The notes under the pieces: generated by a model
The model's input: the letters and a program-made list of their open reading frames with translations, nothing else
Database searches by the model: none
What the model was told of the DNA's origin: nothing
In this document: positions 35,624 to 45,634 of the stretch, in pieces
Numbering within the stretch: the first letter of the stretch is position 1
Layout of the letters: the number at the start of each line of letters is the position of its first letter
DNA from: Candidatus Harrysmithiimonas galli
Lineage (GTDB): Bacteria > Bacillota > Bacilli > CAJFEE01
Length of the DNA stretch: 64,000 bases
Assembly (NCBI GenBank): GCA_904373265.1
Contig: CAJFEE010000007.1
Location: 1-64,000 of the forward strand
Direction: 5' to 3'
Translations under genes and position numbers: made by a program

Positions 35624-35979
35624 TGCTAGATGTGGGATAATCGATTCCATAGGTATTTATAGACCCCTTCTTTAAAACCTCTTATATTTACAAAAACCAA
35701 CTATCCATATATCATTTCCCTAGAACCTTTCATTCGTCTTCAAACAGGAAGTGTTCCTATTTTCCATTTATCCATCTTATCAAAATACATTTCTCCAAAT
35801 TATGTAAGCACCATTTTGTTTTCTTATCATATATTCATATATGAAATGTTTACTGGATGTTTTAAACTTCTTTTCTTCAAGTGATATTAACCATAAAAAT
35901 TTATTTTTATTATACCTCTTTGTGGATAGACAGCAGTTCCATCTTTATCACCAAAAAGATTTAATGATTCCAAATACAA
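35624..35979. other. Intergenic region between convergent genes
   Basis: About 350 bp, AT-rich. No gene or element recognised; a 77-codon plus-strand frame at 35841-36074 overlaps the murC terminator and is rejected. Confidence 0.45.
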
Positions 35980-36021
35980 TAAAAAAGGGAAGAAAAAACA
36001 CCTTCTCTAATCCCCTTTTTA
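35980..36021 (-). terminator. Terminator of murC
   Basis: On the minus strand AAAAAGGGGA pairs with TCTTCCCTTTTTT around a loop of about 17 bases, ending in six thymines. It lies 20 bp after the murC stop. Confidence 0.7.
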
Positions 36022-36040
36022 CTTGCAAATATATTAGCAA

Positions 36041-37351
36041 TTATTTTTTCTTCATATTCAAATATTTTTCATAAGTGATAATATACTTTTGTACATCACC
36101 TGCTCCCATAAAAATCAAAACACTGTTTTCATGTTCCTCAAGCATCTGAATCGTTTGCTCCGTTAATTTACGTGCACCTGGGATTCTTTCACAAACATCT
36201 TCAATACGGATATCCCCTTCCTTTTCTCGTGCTGAACCGAAAATATCACATAAATAAACTTGATCAGCTTCTTGTAACGCTTCAATAAACTGCTCCAAAA
36301 ACTTTTGAACGCGTGTAAACGTATGTGGCTGAAAAACCACAATAATTTCTTTATCAGGAAATTTTTGTCGGGCAGCATCCAGTGTAGCATGAATTTCTGT
36401 CGGATGATGGGCATAATCATCAATAATCACTTGATGATTGACAATTTTTTCAGAAAATCTACGCTTTACACCATGAAAAGTAAGTAAACGCTCCTCCAAT
36501 TCTTTACAATCTATCCCCTCATAATGCATCACCGCAATGACTGCTAAAGCATTCATTACGCTATGCAGTCCATAGGTCGAAATCGTAAATGTTCCATAAT
36601 ACGAATTCCGGATATGCACATCAAAAGTTGTACCCCCGACTTGCCTTTGAATATTTTTGGCCTGATAATCATTATCTTCACCTAATCCATAAAACAAAAC
36701 CGGAACTTTTGCTTGTAGCATTTGTAAGTGTTCATCATCTCCATTGGCAAAAATGGCCTGTTTTACTTGCAAGGCCAACTCAGAAAAAGCAGAAAATACA
36801 TCTTCAATATCTGTAAAATAATCCGGATGATCAAAATCGATATTGGTCATAATTGCATAATCTGGCTGATAACTTAAAAAATGCCGACGATATTCGCAGG
36901 CTTCAAAAACAAAATATTTGCTGTTCGTATTGCCCGAACCCGTACCATCACCGATAATGTATGAAGTGGGCGCCATATCGGACAGAACATGTGATAAAAG
37001 ACCAGTTGTTGAGGTTTTTCCATGTACACCAGATATAGCAATGGATGTATACTCCTTCATGAAATTACCCAAAAAATGATGATAACGAATCACCGGAAGC
37101 CTCAGTTCGATTGCCTTTTTAATTTCCAAATGGTCATCCTTAAACGCATTTCCGGCAATGATTGTTAATCCCTCATGGATATTTGCAGCATCAAAGGATA
37201 AAATCTGAATATGTTTTTCTCTTAATGCATCTTCTGTAAAAAAGTACTTCTCTATATCAGAACCTTGAACCTGATGTCCCATATCAGAAAGAACTTGTGC
37301 AAGTGCACTCATACCAGTCCCTTTAATGCCTACAAAATGATAAGCAGTCAT
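36041..37351 (-). CDS. murC: UDP-N-acetylmuramate--L-alanine ligase
   Basis: A 436-residue Mur ligase that adds L-alanine to UDP-MurNAc with ATP. The N-terminal Rossmann domain is [18 protein letters not shown], the ATP loop [14 protein letters not shown], the central [10 protein letters not shown] and the ligase motif [17 protein letters not shown]. Length is normal. ATG 37351 follows GGGGGTCTTAAAATCA; the six codons before it include that ribosome binding site. Monocistronic with its own terminator; essential for the cell wall. Confidence 0.96.
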   Translation of the reverse strand: MTAYHFVGIKGTGMSALAQVLSDMGHQVQGSDIEKYFFTEDALREKHIQILSFDAANIHEGLTIIAGNAFKDDHLEIKKAIELRLPVIRYHHFLGNFMKEYTSIAISGVHGKTSTTGLLSHVLSDMAPTSYIIGDGTGSGNTNSKYFVFEACEYRRHFLSYQPDYAIMTNIDFDHPDYFTDIEDVFSAFSELALQVKQAIFANGDDEHLQMLQAKVPVLFYGLGEDNDYQAKNIQRQVGGTTFDVHIRNSYYGTFTISTYGLHSVMNALAVIAVMHYEGIDCKELEERLLTFHGVKRRFSEKIVNHQVIIDDYAHHPTEIHATLDAARQKFPDKEIIVVFQPHTFTRVQKFLEQFIEALQEADQVYLCDIFGSAREKEGDIRIEDVCERIPGARKLTEQTIQMLEEHENSVLIFMGAGDVQKYIITYEKYLNMKKK

Positions 37352-38238
37352 TGATTTTAAGACCCCCATTTATCCCGTAGTCAAATTCCATATCATGGCT
37401 ACGCAAGAAATCAATTAATACCATTATACATGAACCGTACATTACAATCTATGTTTCTGAAAGAAAAAATACACATCAAAACATAACACTTATAGATAAA
37501 AGAAAAAAATACATACTGATTATTTAGATATAAAATATGAATTGAAATAATAAAAATTTTTAAACCAATATTAAAATACCTATACTGCCATGATTGATTA
37601 ACACGAAGTATTTATTCTAATTTTAGCAAATAATATCTATCAAATTCCTTGAAACACAATAAAAAGAAAATAACAAAAGATGAAAAGATACCGTTTGCCC
37701 TTTGTAAAACATTTACGATGGGTTTAAATCTTGCGATCTGAACATTTTTTAAAGATGACTTCACATTTGTATTGGTTAACTTTATACTGCAATTTTGTAG
37801 GAAATCAAAGTATGACCAGAATATACTTTTTATCCATTTAATAACTATACAATAACCTTTTTTGTATTTACATTCTTACATATAGATCACACTTTAGTTT
37901 GGATCATTTCTTTACTGAACTTATTTTAAAAATCGGCATATTGATTCATTACTTTTTCGTATAAACAAAAGACTTTTGTTCTTGATAATTTCTTATTACA
38001 TTGTCTTTAAAAACAAACTATACACAGCTTACATGGCTCACGTTTCAATTCCTTTTCTTTGGAATACGAACTGACGGTTATCGTATTTTACATATGGCAA
38101 AAACAAATCGTAAAGTCAAAATATATCTTTGTAAAAATTGATGATGCGATTAAGGAGCTTTTAGCATTTGATCATAATATAGGGTAGAGCTTCATGAGCC
38201 CATTACAAGCATTGGTATAGAAAATATTTTCAAATCAT
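37352..38238. other. Long intergenic region, no intact gene
   Basis: About 890 bp upstream of murC. AT-rich with many stops in all frames. A short piece near 38094 (MAKTNRKVKIYLCKN, then stop) may be a relic. No hairpin, repeat or RNA motif was recognised; the murC promoter must be within the first part. Confidence 0.4.
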
Positions 38239-38289
38239 AAAAAAGGAGATTCATCACACCGTCTAGTGAAAAATAGTAGATGAATCCCC
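38239..38289 (-). terminator. Terminator of metQ
   Basis: On the minus strand GGGGATTCATC pairs with GATGAATCTCC (one G-U/mismatch) and is followed by six thymines. It begins 8 bp after the metQ stop. Confidence 0.87.
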
Positions 38290-38296
38290 AATTCTA

Positions 38297-39148
38297 TTAA
38301 AATACTGGAATAACAGCCCCTTTAAAAGTATCCTCAATAAACTTTCTTACATCATCTGTTAACAATGCATCATTTAATTTTTGCAATGTTTCATTGTTCC
38401 CTTCTCCAGCACGAATGGCAACAATATTGACATAAGGTGTTTCACTTCCTTCATAAACGAGAGCGTCTTCTTTCGGATTCATACCAGCTTCCAACGCATA
38501 GTTCGTATTTAAAACCGCAAGATCAACTGAATCCAATGAGCGTGGAATCATTGGTGCCTCCAATTCTACAATCTTTAAATTCTTTGGATTTTCTGTAATA
38601 TCACGAACTGTTGCAGCATTGCCTACATCGTCTTTCAATTGAATTAATCCTGCCGTTTGTAGCAAAAGCAACGCACGACCTCCATTGGTTGCATCATTTG
38701 GAATGGAAACCTGTGCACCATCTTTTAGATCATCTAAACGGTTCAGCTTCTCTGAGTAAATGCCCATCGGCTCAATATGTACACGTGTTAAAATATCAAA
38801 ATCTACATTGCGCTCTGCCTCAAATTGCTCCATATATTGAATATGTTGGAAAAAATTCGCATCAATGGTTCCTTCAGCAAGCGCTTGATTTTGTAACGGA
38901 TAATCCGCATATTCTGTGATTTGCAGATCCACTCCTTCTGCTGCCAATGCTGGCTTAATATAAGCCAAAATTTCAGCATGCGGTGTTGTACTCGCGCCAA
39001 TTTTTAAAACAACTGGCTTTTGATTCCCCTCAGCAGTATTATTTTGTGTTGATCCCTGATTTTGTTCTGTCTGCCCGTTTCCACAACCTGCGATAACAAA
39101 TATGAAGACAAAAATGACAAACAAGCCCCATTTTATGTTCTTTCCCAT
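38297..39148 (-). CDS. metQ: MetQ/NlpA family methionine-binding lipoprotein
   Basis: A 283-residue ABC-transporter substrate-binding lipoprotein. The signal peptide ends in the lipobox VIAGCGNG, so Cys 22 is lipidated and the protein is anchored outside the membrane. A serine/glutamine-rich linker follows, then the NlpA fold with LKIGASTTPHAEIL, DANFFQHIQYM and NTNYALEAGMNP. It binds D- and L-methionine for the MetNI importer. AAGGAGGATTTTAA precedes ATG 39148. It is under a SAM-I riboswitch, which confirms the methionine link, but no metN or metI is beside it. Confidence 0.93.
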   Translation of the reverse strand: MGKNIKWGLFVIFVFIFVIAGCGNGQTEQNQGSTQNNTAEGNQKPVVLKIGASTTPHAEILAYIKPALAAEGVDLQITEYADYPLQNQALAEGTIDANFFQHIQYMEQFEAERNVDFDILTRVHIEPMGIYSEKLNRLDDLKDGAQVSIPNDATNGGRALLLLQTAGLIQLKDDVGNAATVRDITENPKNLKIVELEAPMIPRSLDSVDLAVLNTNYALEAGMNPKEDALVYEGSETPYVNIVAIRAGEGNNETLQKLNDALLTDDVRKFIEDTFKGAVIPVF

Positions 39149-39189
39149 TTAAAATCCTCCTTTAAATAAAAAATAAATAGAATAAAAAA

Positions 39190-39222
39190 GCTAAGCACAT
39201 CTTGATTTTGCACTTAGCTGAT
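39190..39222 (-). terminator. SAM-I riboswitch expression-platform terminator
   Basis: GCTAAGTGC pairs with GTGCTTAGC around an 11-base loop and is followed on the minus strand by six thymines (39189-39184). It lies between the aptamer and metQ; the GCTAAG words of the aptamer (GGTGCTAAGTCC) can compete for the same sequence. Confidence 0.88.
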
Positions 39223-39298
39223 TTCTGGTTCTAAGCACGCCAGCGCCTCTCTTTTGGGTACAAAAAGTGAATCGAAAGCATGCATGACTCTGATCATT

Positions 39299-39416
39299 TT
39301 CTCATCTTTCCGAAAACCATTTGAAGATTTTCGCTGGACTTAGCACCTTGCCAATCAGCGGGTTGCTGCGATTTCTATGGGCCAGTTCCCTCAATCGCTC
39401 TTGATAAGAGAGTTAT
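39299..39416 (-). promoter_or_regulatory. SAM-I (S-box) riboswitch aptamer
   Basis: On the minus strand the aptamer reads CTCTTATCAAGAGCGATTGA, GGGAACTGGCCC, GCAGCAACC, GGCAAGGTGCTAAGTCCAGC and closes with GATGAG. These are the conserved S-box elements in the right order (P1, kink-turn, GGCAAGGUGCUA core, GAUGAG). Binding of S-adenosylmethionine favours the downstream terminator and turns metQ off. Confidence 0.95.
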
Positions 39417-39439
39417 TTATTCAATTTTATAGACTAAAC

Positions 39440-39471
39440 ATTATACTACAAGAGTTCGGCTTACCTGTCAA
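39440..39471 (-). promoter_or_regulatory. Promoter of the metQ leader
   Basis: Minus strand TTGACA (39471-39466), 17 bp, TAGTAT (39448-39443), overlapping TATAAT (39445-39440). It lies just before the SAM-I aptamer. Confidence 0.6.
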
Positions 39472-39653
39472 GGATTTTGCCGCAAACTTAAATCCAAAAA
39501 AGCAGCGCGTATACCCGTGCAAAAATATATTCTATATCAACATTCAATGCTTTAAACAAAATGATGAACCATTCACCACAGGCACCTTATTGAAACAAAA
39601 AGTAATCCATTTTATAAACCCTTTCGATTTTCACACAAGTATTTTATTCCAAT

Positions 39654-41138
39654 TTATATACTTTTTCCAGAATTTCTTGAACGAGATGAGCGCTTTGTAC
39701 GATCATGACTTTGATTATGCGTACGTAAACGGCTACGATCACTCGTTGAAAAACGACGGCGCTCACTATTTCTACCCTTTCGGTTACTGCCTGTATTTCT
39801 GCGATCTCGTTTCACAAAAATCGGTGCTTCTTCTGTCAATTTCACAGGTGTTTGATCTGGCTCCCTTGTTAACAGCTTAAGACAGGCTGAAATAACAGTA
39901 AGCGCATCATTTTCTTGCAGCAATTCCTCTGCTACATTTTGATAGGCCAAAAAATTTTCGGTTTCAATGGTGCTATTTACCTTTTCTACTGTAATCCTTT
40001 GCTGTCCTTCGATTGCCTGATCCAAAGTCGGAACCATTAATTTATCCATCTTGCGCTTTGTAACTTTCTCAATATTTTTTAACTGCGCAAATTCACGCGG
40101 TGTAATAAATGCAACCGCCCAACCTTCTTTTCCTGCACGACCGGTACGACCAATACGATGTACATAGGATTCTGGATCTTGCGGAATATCAAAGTTAAAT
40201 ACATGTGTAACACCCGAAATATCCAAACCACGAGCTGCTACATCGGTTGCAACCAAAATTTCAATGGTTCCCTCTTTAAATTTACGTAAAACACTCATTC
40301 GCTTTGCCTGAGATAGATCCCCGTGAATTCCTTCCGCTGCATAACCACGCAAATTCAATGCTTCCGTTAGCTCATCCACACGACGTTTGGTTCGTCCAAA
40401 AACGATGGCAAGCTCTGGGCTTTCAATATCCAACAACCGAGTTAACACATCGAATTTACGGCGCTCTTGTATCTCAATATAATACTGTCGAATCTTAGGT
40501 ACCGTCATTTCCTTTGCCTTCACTTTTACATGGACCGGATCCATCATAAATTGATCTGCCATCGCCCGAATTTGTGGTGGCATAGTTGCAGAAAACAATA
40601 GGGTTTGATGTTCTTTTGGAACTTCAGCCAGAATGGATTTGATATCATCAATAAAGCCCATATTTAACATTTCATCTGCTTCATCCAGTACAACCGTTTG
40701 TACACTACCCAACCGAATTGTTTTTCGGTTCATATGATCAAGCAAACGCCCTGGTGTTGCTACAATAACATGTGGGCGATTTTTTAACGAACGAATTTGG
40801 CGATTGATATCTTGTCCACCATAAATAGGCAAAATTTTCACACCTTTAAAGGTTCCGCCAATTCTATATAGCTCTTCAGAAACCTGAATGGCTAGCTCAC
40901 GCGTTGGTGCAATAATAACAGCTTGTACCGCACGCACGCCTACTGTAATTTTTTCCAATAAGGGAATTCCAAAGGCTGCTGTTTTTCCTGTACCCGTCTG
41001 TGCCTGTCCAATAACATCCTTTCCTTCCAGTGCTACCGGAATGGTTTCTGATTGAATCGGGGTTGCTTCTTCAAATCCCATTTTTTGAATTGCGTTTAAT
41101 AACGCTGGGCTAATGCCCAGTTCACTAAATGTTGCCAA
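39654..41138 (-). CDS. cshA: DEAD-box RNA helicase CshA
   Basis: A 494-residue ATP-dependent RNA helicase. Q motif [13 protein letters not shown], Walker [26 protein letters not shown], then domain 2 with [14 protein letters not shown] and [13 protein letters not shown]. The C-terminal tail after about residue 440 is rich in arginine, serine and asparagine ([18 protein letters not shown]), as in CshA, and binds RNA. It works in RNA decay, ribosome assembly and cold adaptation. TTG 41138 is the start, eight bases after GGAGAG. Monocistronic. Confidence 0.95.
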   Translation of the reverse strand: MATFSELGISPALLNAIQKMGFEEATPIQSETIPVALEGKDVIGQAQTGTGKTAAFGIPLLEKITVGVRAVQAVIIAPTRELAIQVSEELYRIGGTFKGVKILPIYGGQDINRQIRSLKNRPHVIVATPGRLLDHMNRKTIRLGSVQTVVLDEADEMLNMGFIDDIKSILAEVPKEHQTLLFSATMPPQIRAMADQFMMDPVHVKVKAKEMTVPKIRQYYIEIQERRKFDVLTRLLDIESPELAIVFGRTKRRVDELTEALNLRGYAAEGIHGDLSQAKRMSVLRKFKEGTIEILVATDVAARGLDISGVTHVFNFDIPQDPESYVHRIGRTGRAGKEGWAVAFITPREFAQLKNIEKVTKRKMDKLMVPTLDQAIEGQQRITVEKVNSTIETENFLAYQNVAEELLQENDALTVISACLKLLTREPDQTPVKLTEEAPIFVKRDRRNTGSNRKGRNSERRRFSTSDRSRLRTHNQSHDRTKRSSRSRNSGKSI

Positions 41139-41533
41139 AATACATGCTCTCCTTTTTATTTTTCAATTTGTTGGAAACCGACAAACCACATGTCTGTCTA
41201 TTTTTCATACATACACTCAAAGTTTTGCAGATTTCGTATACGGATCTGCATTTTAATCCTTCACATACACAATATCTGATCCGATTTCACATACTGGATT
41301 TCATCATTTATCTACAGCTTAATCATTTTGTGACAAACAAAAGATTTTAAAATCTTTAATACGAATGATTCTTCCCATCATCAACAAAAAATAATATATA
41401 GAAAAGAACATTCAGTAATTTTCCACAACATATATCCTTTAGTTATTGTAGACAAATTTGATACAATCGAAACATATTCGTATGATAATTATACATCCTC
41501 TAACAGGCTACTCTTCGTGGAAAGTCTAATTCA
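41139..41533. other. Intergenic region upstream of cshA
   Basis: About 400 bp between cshA and ddl, both on the minus strand. Only the ddl terminator next to it was recognised; it should also hold the long 5' leader and promoter of cshA. Confidence 0.4.
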
Positions 41534-41561
41534 TTTTTAAAACCCGCAAATTCATGCGGGT
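41534..41561 (-). terminator. Terminator of ddl
   Basis: ACCCGCA/TGCGGGT stem with a 6-base loop; on the minus strand it runs into TTTTAAAAATG. 24 bp after the ddl stop. Short stem and imperfect thymine tract. Confidence 0.6.
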
Positions 41562-41584
41562 CTTAGAATGATTCTATTATTGTA

Positions 41585-42772
41585 TCATGTTTGGGTTCCT
41601 TTAGCACCTAATTTTCCTTTTGTTCCACCATGAATGGCAAATAAATTGGAATCATAAGCATAGGAAATCTCCAATTGCTCACGTGTTCGCTTAAGTGCCA
41701 GTTTAACAAGAATGTCGACCAATTCTGTAAAACTTTTTCCTGTTGGCTCCCATAAATAAAAGGAAAGCGAGCCAGGAATGCTGTTGATTTCATTTACATA
41801 TACCTTCTCCGTTTTGATATCTAACAAAAAATCTATTCGAGCAACACCCGTACAACCAAGTACATAAAAAACTTCTTTGGCCAAAGATTGAATTTCTTTT
41901 GTTTTTTCTTCGGAAATTTCAGCCGGAATTTTACGACTGGCACCGCTCATACCTTTTGAACTGTTTCCTTCATATTTGTCCTTATAGCTTAAAATTTCAT
42001 CATTTCCCAATACCTCTTCACAAACACTGGCTTCTGCTGATTCTTGATCGCCCAATACAGAACAGTTGATTTCGGTTAGTTGTTCAACAACCGCCTCTAG
42101 CAACAATTTATGAGCAAACTGTGCAGCATAATCCACTGCACTTTCCAAATCAACTCGATTTTTGGCTTTGGAAATACCAACTGATGATCCGAGATTGGCT
42201 GGTTTAACAATGATTGGATAACCAATTTCTTCTTCTGCTTTTTGCATCCAAGCTTCCTGATCTTCTAGCCATTGCGATTTATAAAACCAAATATGTTTAA
42301 CGATCGGAAGTCCCGAATCACGTAAAATATTTTTCATTACAACCTTATCCATACCTATTGCAGAAGAAAGAACATCTGGACCGACAAATGGAATGCCAAG
42401 CAACTGAAGAAATCCTTGAAGTATCCCGTCCTCTCCGTTTGTCCCATGGGTTACGGGAAAAGCAACATCAATTTCTGCTGCTTGTTTTTTCCCAAACAGC
42501 TTGGTCTCTGTTTTTTCCAATATAAACTTTCCTTCTGCCTCGCGTACCAATCGAACAGTCTCGCATTCATTCAGCAAAGCTGCTAAGTTCTTATATGCAT
42601 CAATATTTTTCAATGCAGCACCTGTATACCAAATTCCTTCTTTTGTAATATAAATCGGTATGGCTTCATATATTTTTTCATCCAGCGCATGCAGCGCCTG
42701 AAGTCCTGAAATCACAGATACTTCATGTTCAACGGATACACCACCAAACAAGATCCCTACTCTAATTTTCAT
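41585..42772 (-). CDS. ddl: D-alanine--D-alanine ligase
   Basis: A 395-residue ATP-grasp ligase that joins two D-alanines for peptidoglycan. VGILFGGVSVEHEVSVISGL is the N-terminal motif with the EHEVS segment, FPVTHGTNGEDGILQG follows, then YPIIVKPANLGSSVGISKA for ATP and VYVNEINSIPGSL for metal and D-Ala. About 20-40 residues longer than most Ddl, with a tail ending KGKLGAKGTQT. GGGGGAGCAAA precedes ATG 42772. Last gene of a unit with a hydrolase and a membrane-fused MurF. Confidence 0.94.
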   Translation of the reverse strand: MKIRVGILFGGVSVEHEVSVISGLQALHALDEKIYEAIPIYITKEGIWYTGAALKNIDAYKNLAALLNECETVRLVREAEGKFILEKTETKLFGKKQAAEIDVAFPVTHGTNGEDGILQGFLQLLGIPFVGPDVLSSAIGMDKVVMKNILRDSGLPIVKHIWFYKSQWLEDQEAWMQKAEEEIGYPIIVKPANLGSSVGISKAKNRVDLESAVDYAAQFAHKLLLEAVVEQLTEINCSVLGDQESAEASVCEEVLGNDEILSYKDKYEGNSSKGMSGASRKIPAEISEEKTKEIQSLAKEVFYVLGCTGVARIDFLLDIKTEKVYVNEINSIPGSLSFYLWEPTGKSFTELVDILVKLALKRTREQLEISYAYDSNLFAIHGGTKGKLGAKGTQT

Positions 42773-42787
42773 TTTGCTCCCCCAGTT

Positions 42788-44389
42788 TTATTTTTCATTG
42801 AAAGCATCTGGTAAATCATTTTCTAACAAAATAAAATAATGCTCTCCAGTTTTCATAATACGGTTTGCTACTTTAAACGCATCATTTAAATTAGAAACAA
42901 TCGTATACTTATCTTTCGGATAACCCACTTCCTGCAAACCATCGCGAATCGGAATGGTTTGTCTTCTACCAACCAGAATGACATGATCACAAACCTTGGC
43001 TGCCTGACTTCCAAATGCTTTATTACATTCATATTGCTTTTCACCCAATTCAATCATTCCAGGTGTGATCATAATTTTTTTACCAGGCATCGCATAAAGC
43101 ACTTCCAACGCCATTTGTGCACCAACTGGATTGGCATTAAATGCATCATCAATGATGGTTAAATCAGCGTTCACCTTTTTTAGTGCCAAACGATGCGCAA
43201 CCGGTTGAACCTTTTGTACAGCAGAAGCCATTTTCTTTAATGACAGACCCATTTCTAAGCCAACCGCAATGGCACAAAGCACATTATAAATATTATGCTT
43301 CCCTAACAAATTTGTCTGAAACTGCACTTGTTCTCCTTGCACCTCTACAAAAAAATTAGATCCCTTTTCATTATAGATAACTTCGGTCGCACGGATTTTT
43401 GCTTCAGGATTTTCAATTCCATATGTAACAATCTTACATGTATTTTGAATCGGATAAGTGGCAATATTTTGATCATCAATATTTAAAAAGGCTACACCAG
43501 ACTCTGGTAAACATTCTACAATTTCAAATTTCGTTTTCTGTACATTTTCAAGTGATCCGAACGTTTCCAAATGCTGTGGACCGATTGCCGTAATAATGGC
43601 ATAATTTGGGTGGACAATGTCACAAATCTCTTGAATATCCCCAATCTGCTTTGCTCCCATTTCAGCAATAAATACTTCATGAATTGGCTTTAAATGATTG
43701 CGCACTGTAATGGTAACGCCCATTGGGGTATTATAGCTTTCCGGTGTCATTAAGGTATGAAATTTAGAAGACAAAACCGTATGCAAAATATGCTTCACAC
43801 TTGTTTTTCCATACGAACCAGTTACCCCGATCACTTGCATTCCCTTCATCTCATCGACAATACGACGCGCATCATTCATATAACCTTGATTGATTTTACG
43901 CTCAAATGGACTGATAATCGTATTGGCCAGCCAAACCACCAGGAAATTCAAAAAAGCAGCAAATGTTAAAATCAATACAACGAACGGACTGGTATCTTTC
44001 GCCGTACCAAAGATAAAAAATGTGCCCGCATAAATCATCAAGTATAATAGAGCAATGATCACAAATAAACGCTGTACACGTGCTGTAATCACAAGCGGTT
44101 TTTTAGCTGGCTTACGCTCTTGAGTCACTGTCAGTAAAATAAAAAACACAACAAAAGACAAAATGGCATACAGCTTATTTCCCATCAAAAATAGGAAAAT
44201 AGATAAAAGTGGCAGTAAATCTCGTTTCATATATACATGTTTTGGATGTGCCTTCATCCATTTTACATATCGCTCATTGCGATAGGAATTTTGTTGGAGC
44301 ATATGCACACTTTTTAACGTTTTAATTGTTACATAACATCCATAAATCAGCAGCAATCCATATACATAAAGCAGTGTAGCAAAAGACAT
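42788..44389 (-). CDS. MurF-like ligase with N-terminal membrane domain
   Basis: A 533-residue Mur ligase. The first about 165 residues hold four to five membrane helices (LLYVYGLLLIYGCYV, LLPLLSIFLFLMG, FVVFFILLTV, LFVIIALLYLMIYAGTF, VLILTFAAFLNFLVVWL), absent from normal MurF. The ligase core starts near 180 with VIGVTGSYGKTSVKHIL (ATP loop), EMGAKQIGDIQEI, GKHNIYNVLCAIAVG and IDDAFNANPVGAQMAL, which are MurF motifs. It lies between an alpha/beta hydrolase (1-bp overlap) and ddl (15 bp), fitting addition of D-Ala-D-Ala to a cell-wall precursor. Whether it is the housekeeping MurF or a specialised paralogue is unknown. Confidence 0.85.
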   Translation of the reverse strand: MSFATLLYVYGLLLIYGCYVTIKTLKSVHMLQQNSYRNERYVKWMKAHPKHVYMKRDLLPLLSIFLFLMGNKLYAILSFVVFFILLTVTQERKPAKKPLVITARVQRLFVIIALLYLMIYAGTFFIFGTAKDTSPFVVLILTFAAFLNFLVVWLANTIISPFERKINQGYMNDARRIVDEMKGMQVIGVTGSYGKTSVKHILHTVLSSKFHTLMTPESYNTPMGVTITVRNHLKPIHEVFIAEMGAKQIGDIQEICDIVHPNYAIITAIGPQHLETFGSLENVQKTKFEIVECLPESGVAFLNIDDQNIATYPIQNTCKIVTYGIENPEAKIRATEVIYNEKGSNFFVEVQGEQVQFQTNLLGKHNIYNVLCAIAVGLEMGLSLKKMASAVQKVQPVAHRLALKKVNADLTIIDDAFNANPVGAQMALEVLYAMPGKKIMITPGMIELGEKQYECNKAFGSQAAKVCDHVILVGRRQTIPIRDGLQEVGYPKDKYTIVSNLNDAFKVANRIMKTGEHYFILLENDLPDAFNEK

Positions 44390-45159
44390 TATGATTTTTC
44401 ACCGTCTTTCTTTAAAAAATGATCAATAATGATCTGAAACTCATAAAACTTTTCCAAATAGGAAAAATGTCCGCAATCTTTCAGAACCACCAGACCAGCA
44501 TCCGGAATTTTTTTCTCCATAATTTTTCCATCTGATATCGGAGTTACTGTATCATTTTCACCCCATATCAACAAGGTTGGAGCCTGAATTTTCGGCATAA
44601 AAAGCTGTAAATCTTCATTCACAACAAGAACCATTGTTTGTTGCATTACACCAGACACATTTGTATAATCGGAAGAACCAAATTTTGCTCGCAGCTTTTG
44701 CAACAACACTTCTTCTTTTCGATTGACAATAGGAAACTTCAATAAATATTTTGCTGTTTTAAATGAATAAACCTTCAGATAATAAGATAAACTTCTTTTT
44801 GGCTTTATTCCAGCACTATCCACAAGAATCATCTTGCAAACTGGGTTTCTTGAAGCATACACGATGCCAACTCGGCCCCCAAAGGAATGTCCCATTAAAA
44901 TCGGATTCTTGATTCCCAACTGTTTGACAAAATCCTCCAGCATTTCCGCATAATCTTTAACTGTCCATGGCTTAGGTGGGTCTACACTTGCACCAAAACC
45001 TGGAAAATCAATGGTAAATACACGGAAGCAAGATGCCAAATGCTGATGAACCGCCGCAAAAGCTTCAATATTCTGACCCCAGCCATGCAACAAAATCACA
45101 TCTTGCCCAGATCCATTCATAATATAATTGATTTTTACACCTTTTGCTTGTATTTCCAT
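44389..45159 (-). CDS. Alpha/beta hydrolase in a murF-ddl operon
   Basis: A 256-residue alpha/beta hydrolase. VILLHGWGQNIEAFAAV is the oxyanion HG motif, LMGHSFGGRVGIVYA the nucleophile elbow with Ser in GHSFGG, WGENDTVTPI the acid and DCGHFSYLEK the histidine. No signal peptide. First gene of the unit with murF and ddl; its stop overlaps the murF start by one base. Similar hydrolases sit next to membrane MurF and Ddl in other Firmicutes to my knowledge, but the substrate is unknown; a role in wall precursor or dipeptide turnover is a guess. Confidence 0.87.
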   Translation of the reverse strand: MEIQAKGVKINYIMNGSGQDVILLHGWGQNIEAFAAVHQHLASCFRVFTIDFPGFGASVDPPKPWTVKDYAEMLEDFVKQLGIKNPILMGHSFGGRVGIVYASRNPVCKMILVDSAGIKPKRSLSYYLKVYSFKTAKYLLKFPIVNRKEEVLLQKLRAKFGSSDYTNVSGVMQQTMVLVVNEDLQLFMPKIQAPTLLIWGENDTVTPISDGKIMEKKIPDAGLVVLKDCGHFSYLEKFYEFQIIIDHFLKKDGEKS

Positions 45160-45634
45160 TTCATGCAGCCTCCATCATGACTCATTCCCGCTTAAATTCT
45201 TGCATATCACATTTCTTTATCATATCAAATTCTACTTGCTTTTGCTATATAGATACAGATATATCCATTTATGCATATGCATATATGTGTATTTTCGTGC
45301 TTTTACTTTTAAAATGGACACCAAAAAAACAGAGCAGATCTTATTTCAAACAGAAACCATCTACTCCATGAATAGCTGAAGTTACTTTTCTTTTCCCAAT
45401 CAATCTTTTATACTCTCACACCATTTTTAATTTGATTTCAAACCATTTATAGGAAATTTTTAGAAATATATTTTGAAATATAGTATAATGTTAAGATGGA
45501 AGAAATAGCCAAACTATTTTGGTTATTTTATCTTAAATTGCTGAATCTACTAAAGTTTTACCAATAAAAACAAACTTATGCTTACTTTCTCAACCGAATC
45601 TAAGAAAATATAAAACTGTTAAGGGGGAACCAAA
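45160..45634. other. Intergenic region between divergent genes
   Basis: About 475 bp separating the hydrolase-murF-ddl unit from the beta-helix gene. A plausible -10 box TATAAT lies near 45483 on the plus strand, serving the beta-helix gene with a leader of about 140 bases. No other element found. Confidence 0.4.

Noticed and set aside
39377..39880. 167-codon plus-strand open frame opposite the SAM-I riboswitch and the end of cshA
   Set aside because: Antisense shadow of the riboswitch leader and the arginine-rich helicase tail.
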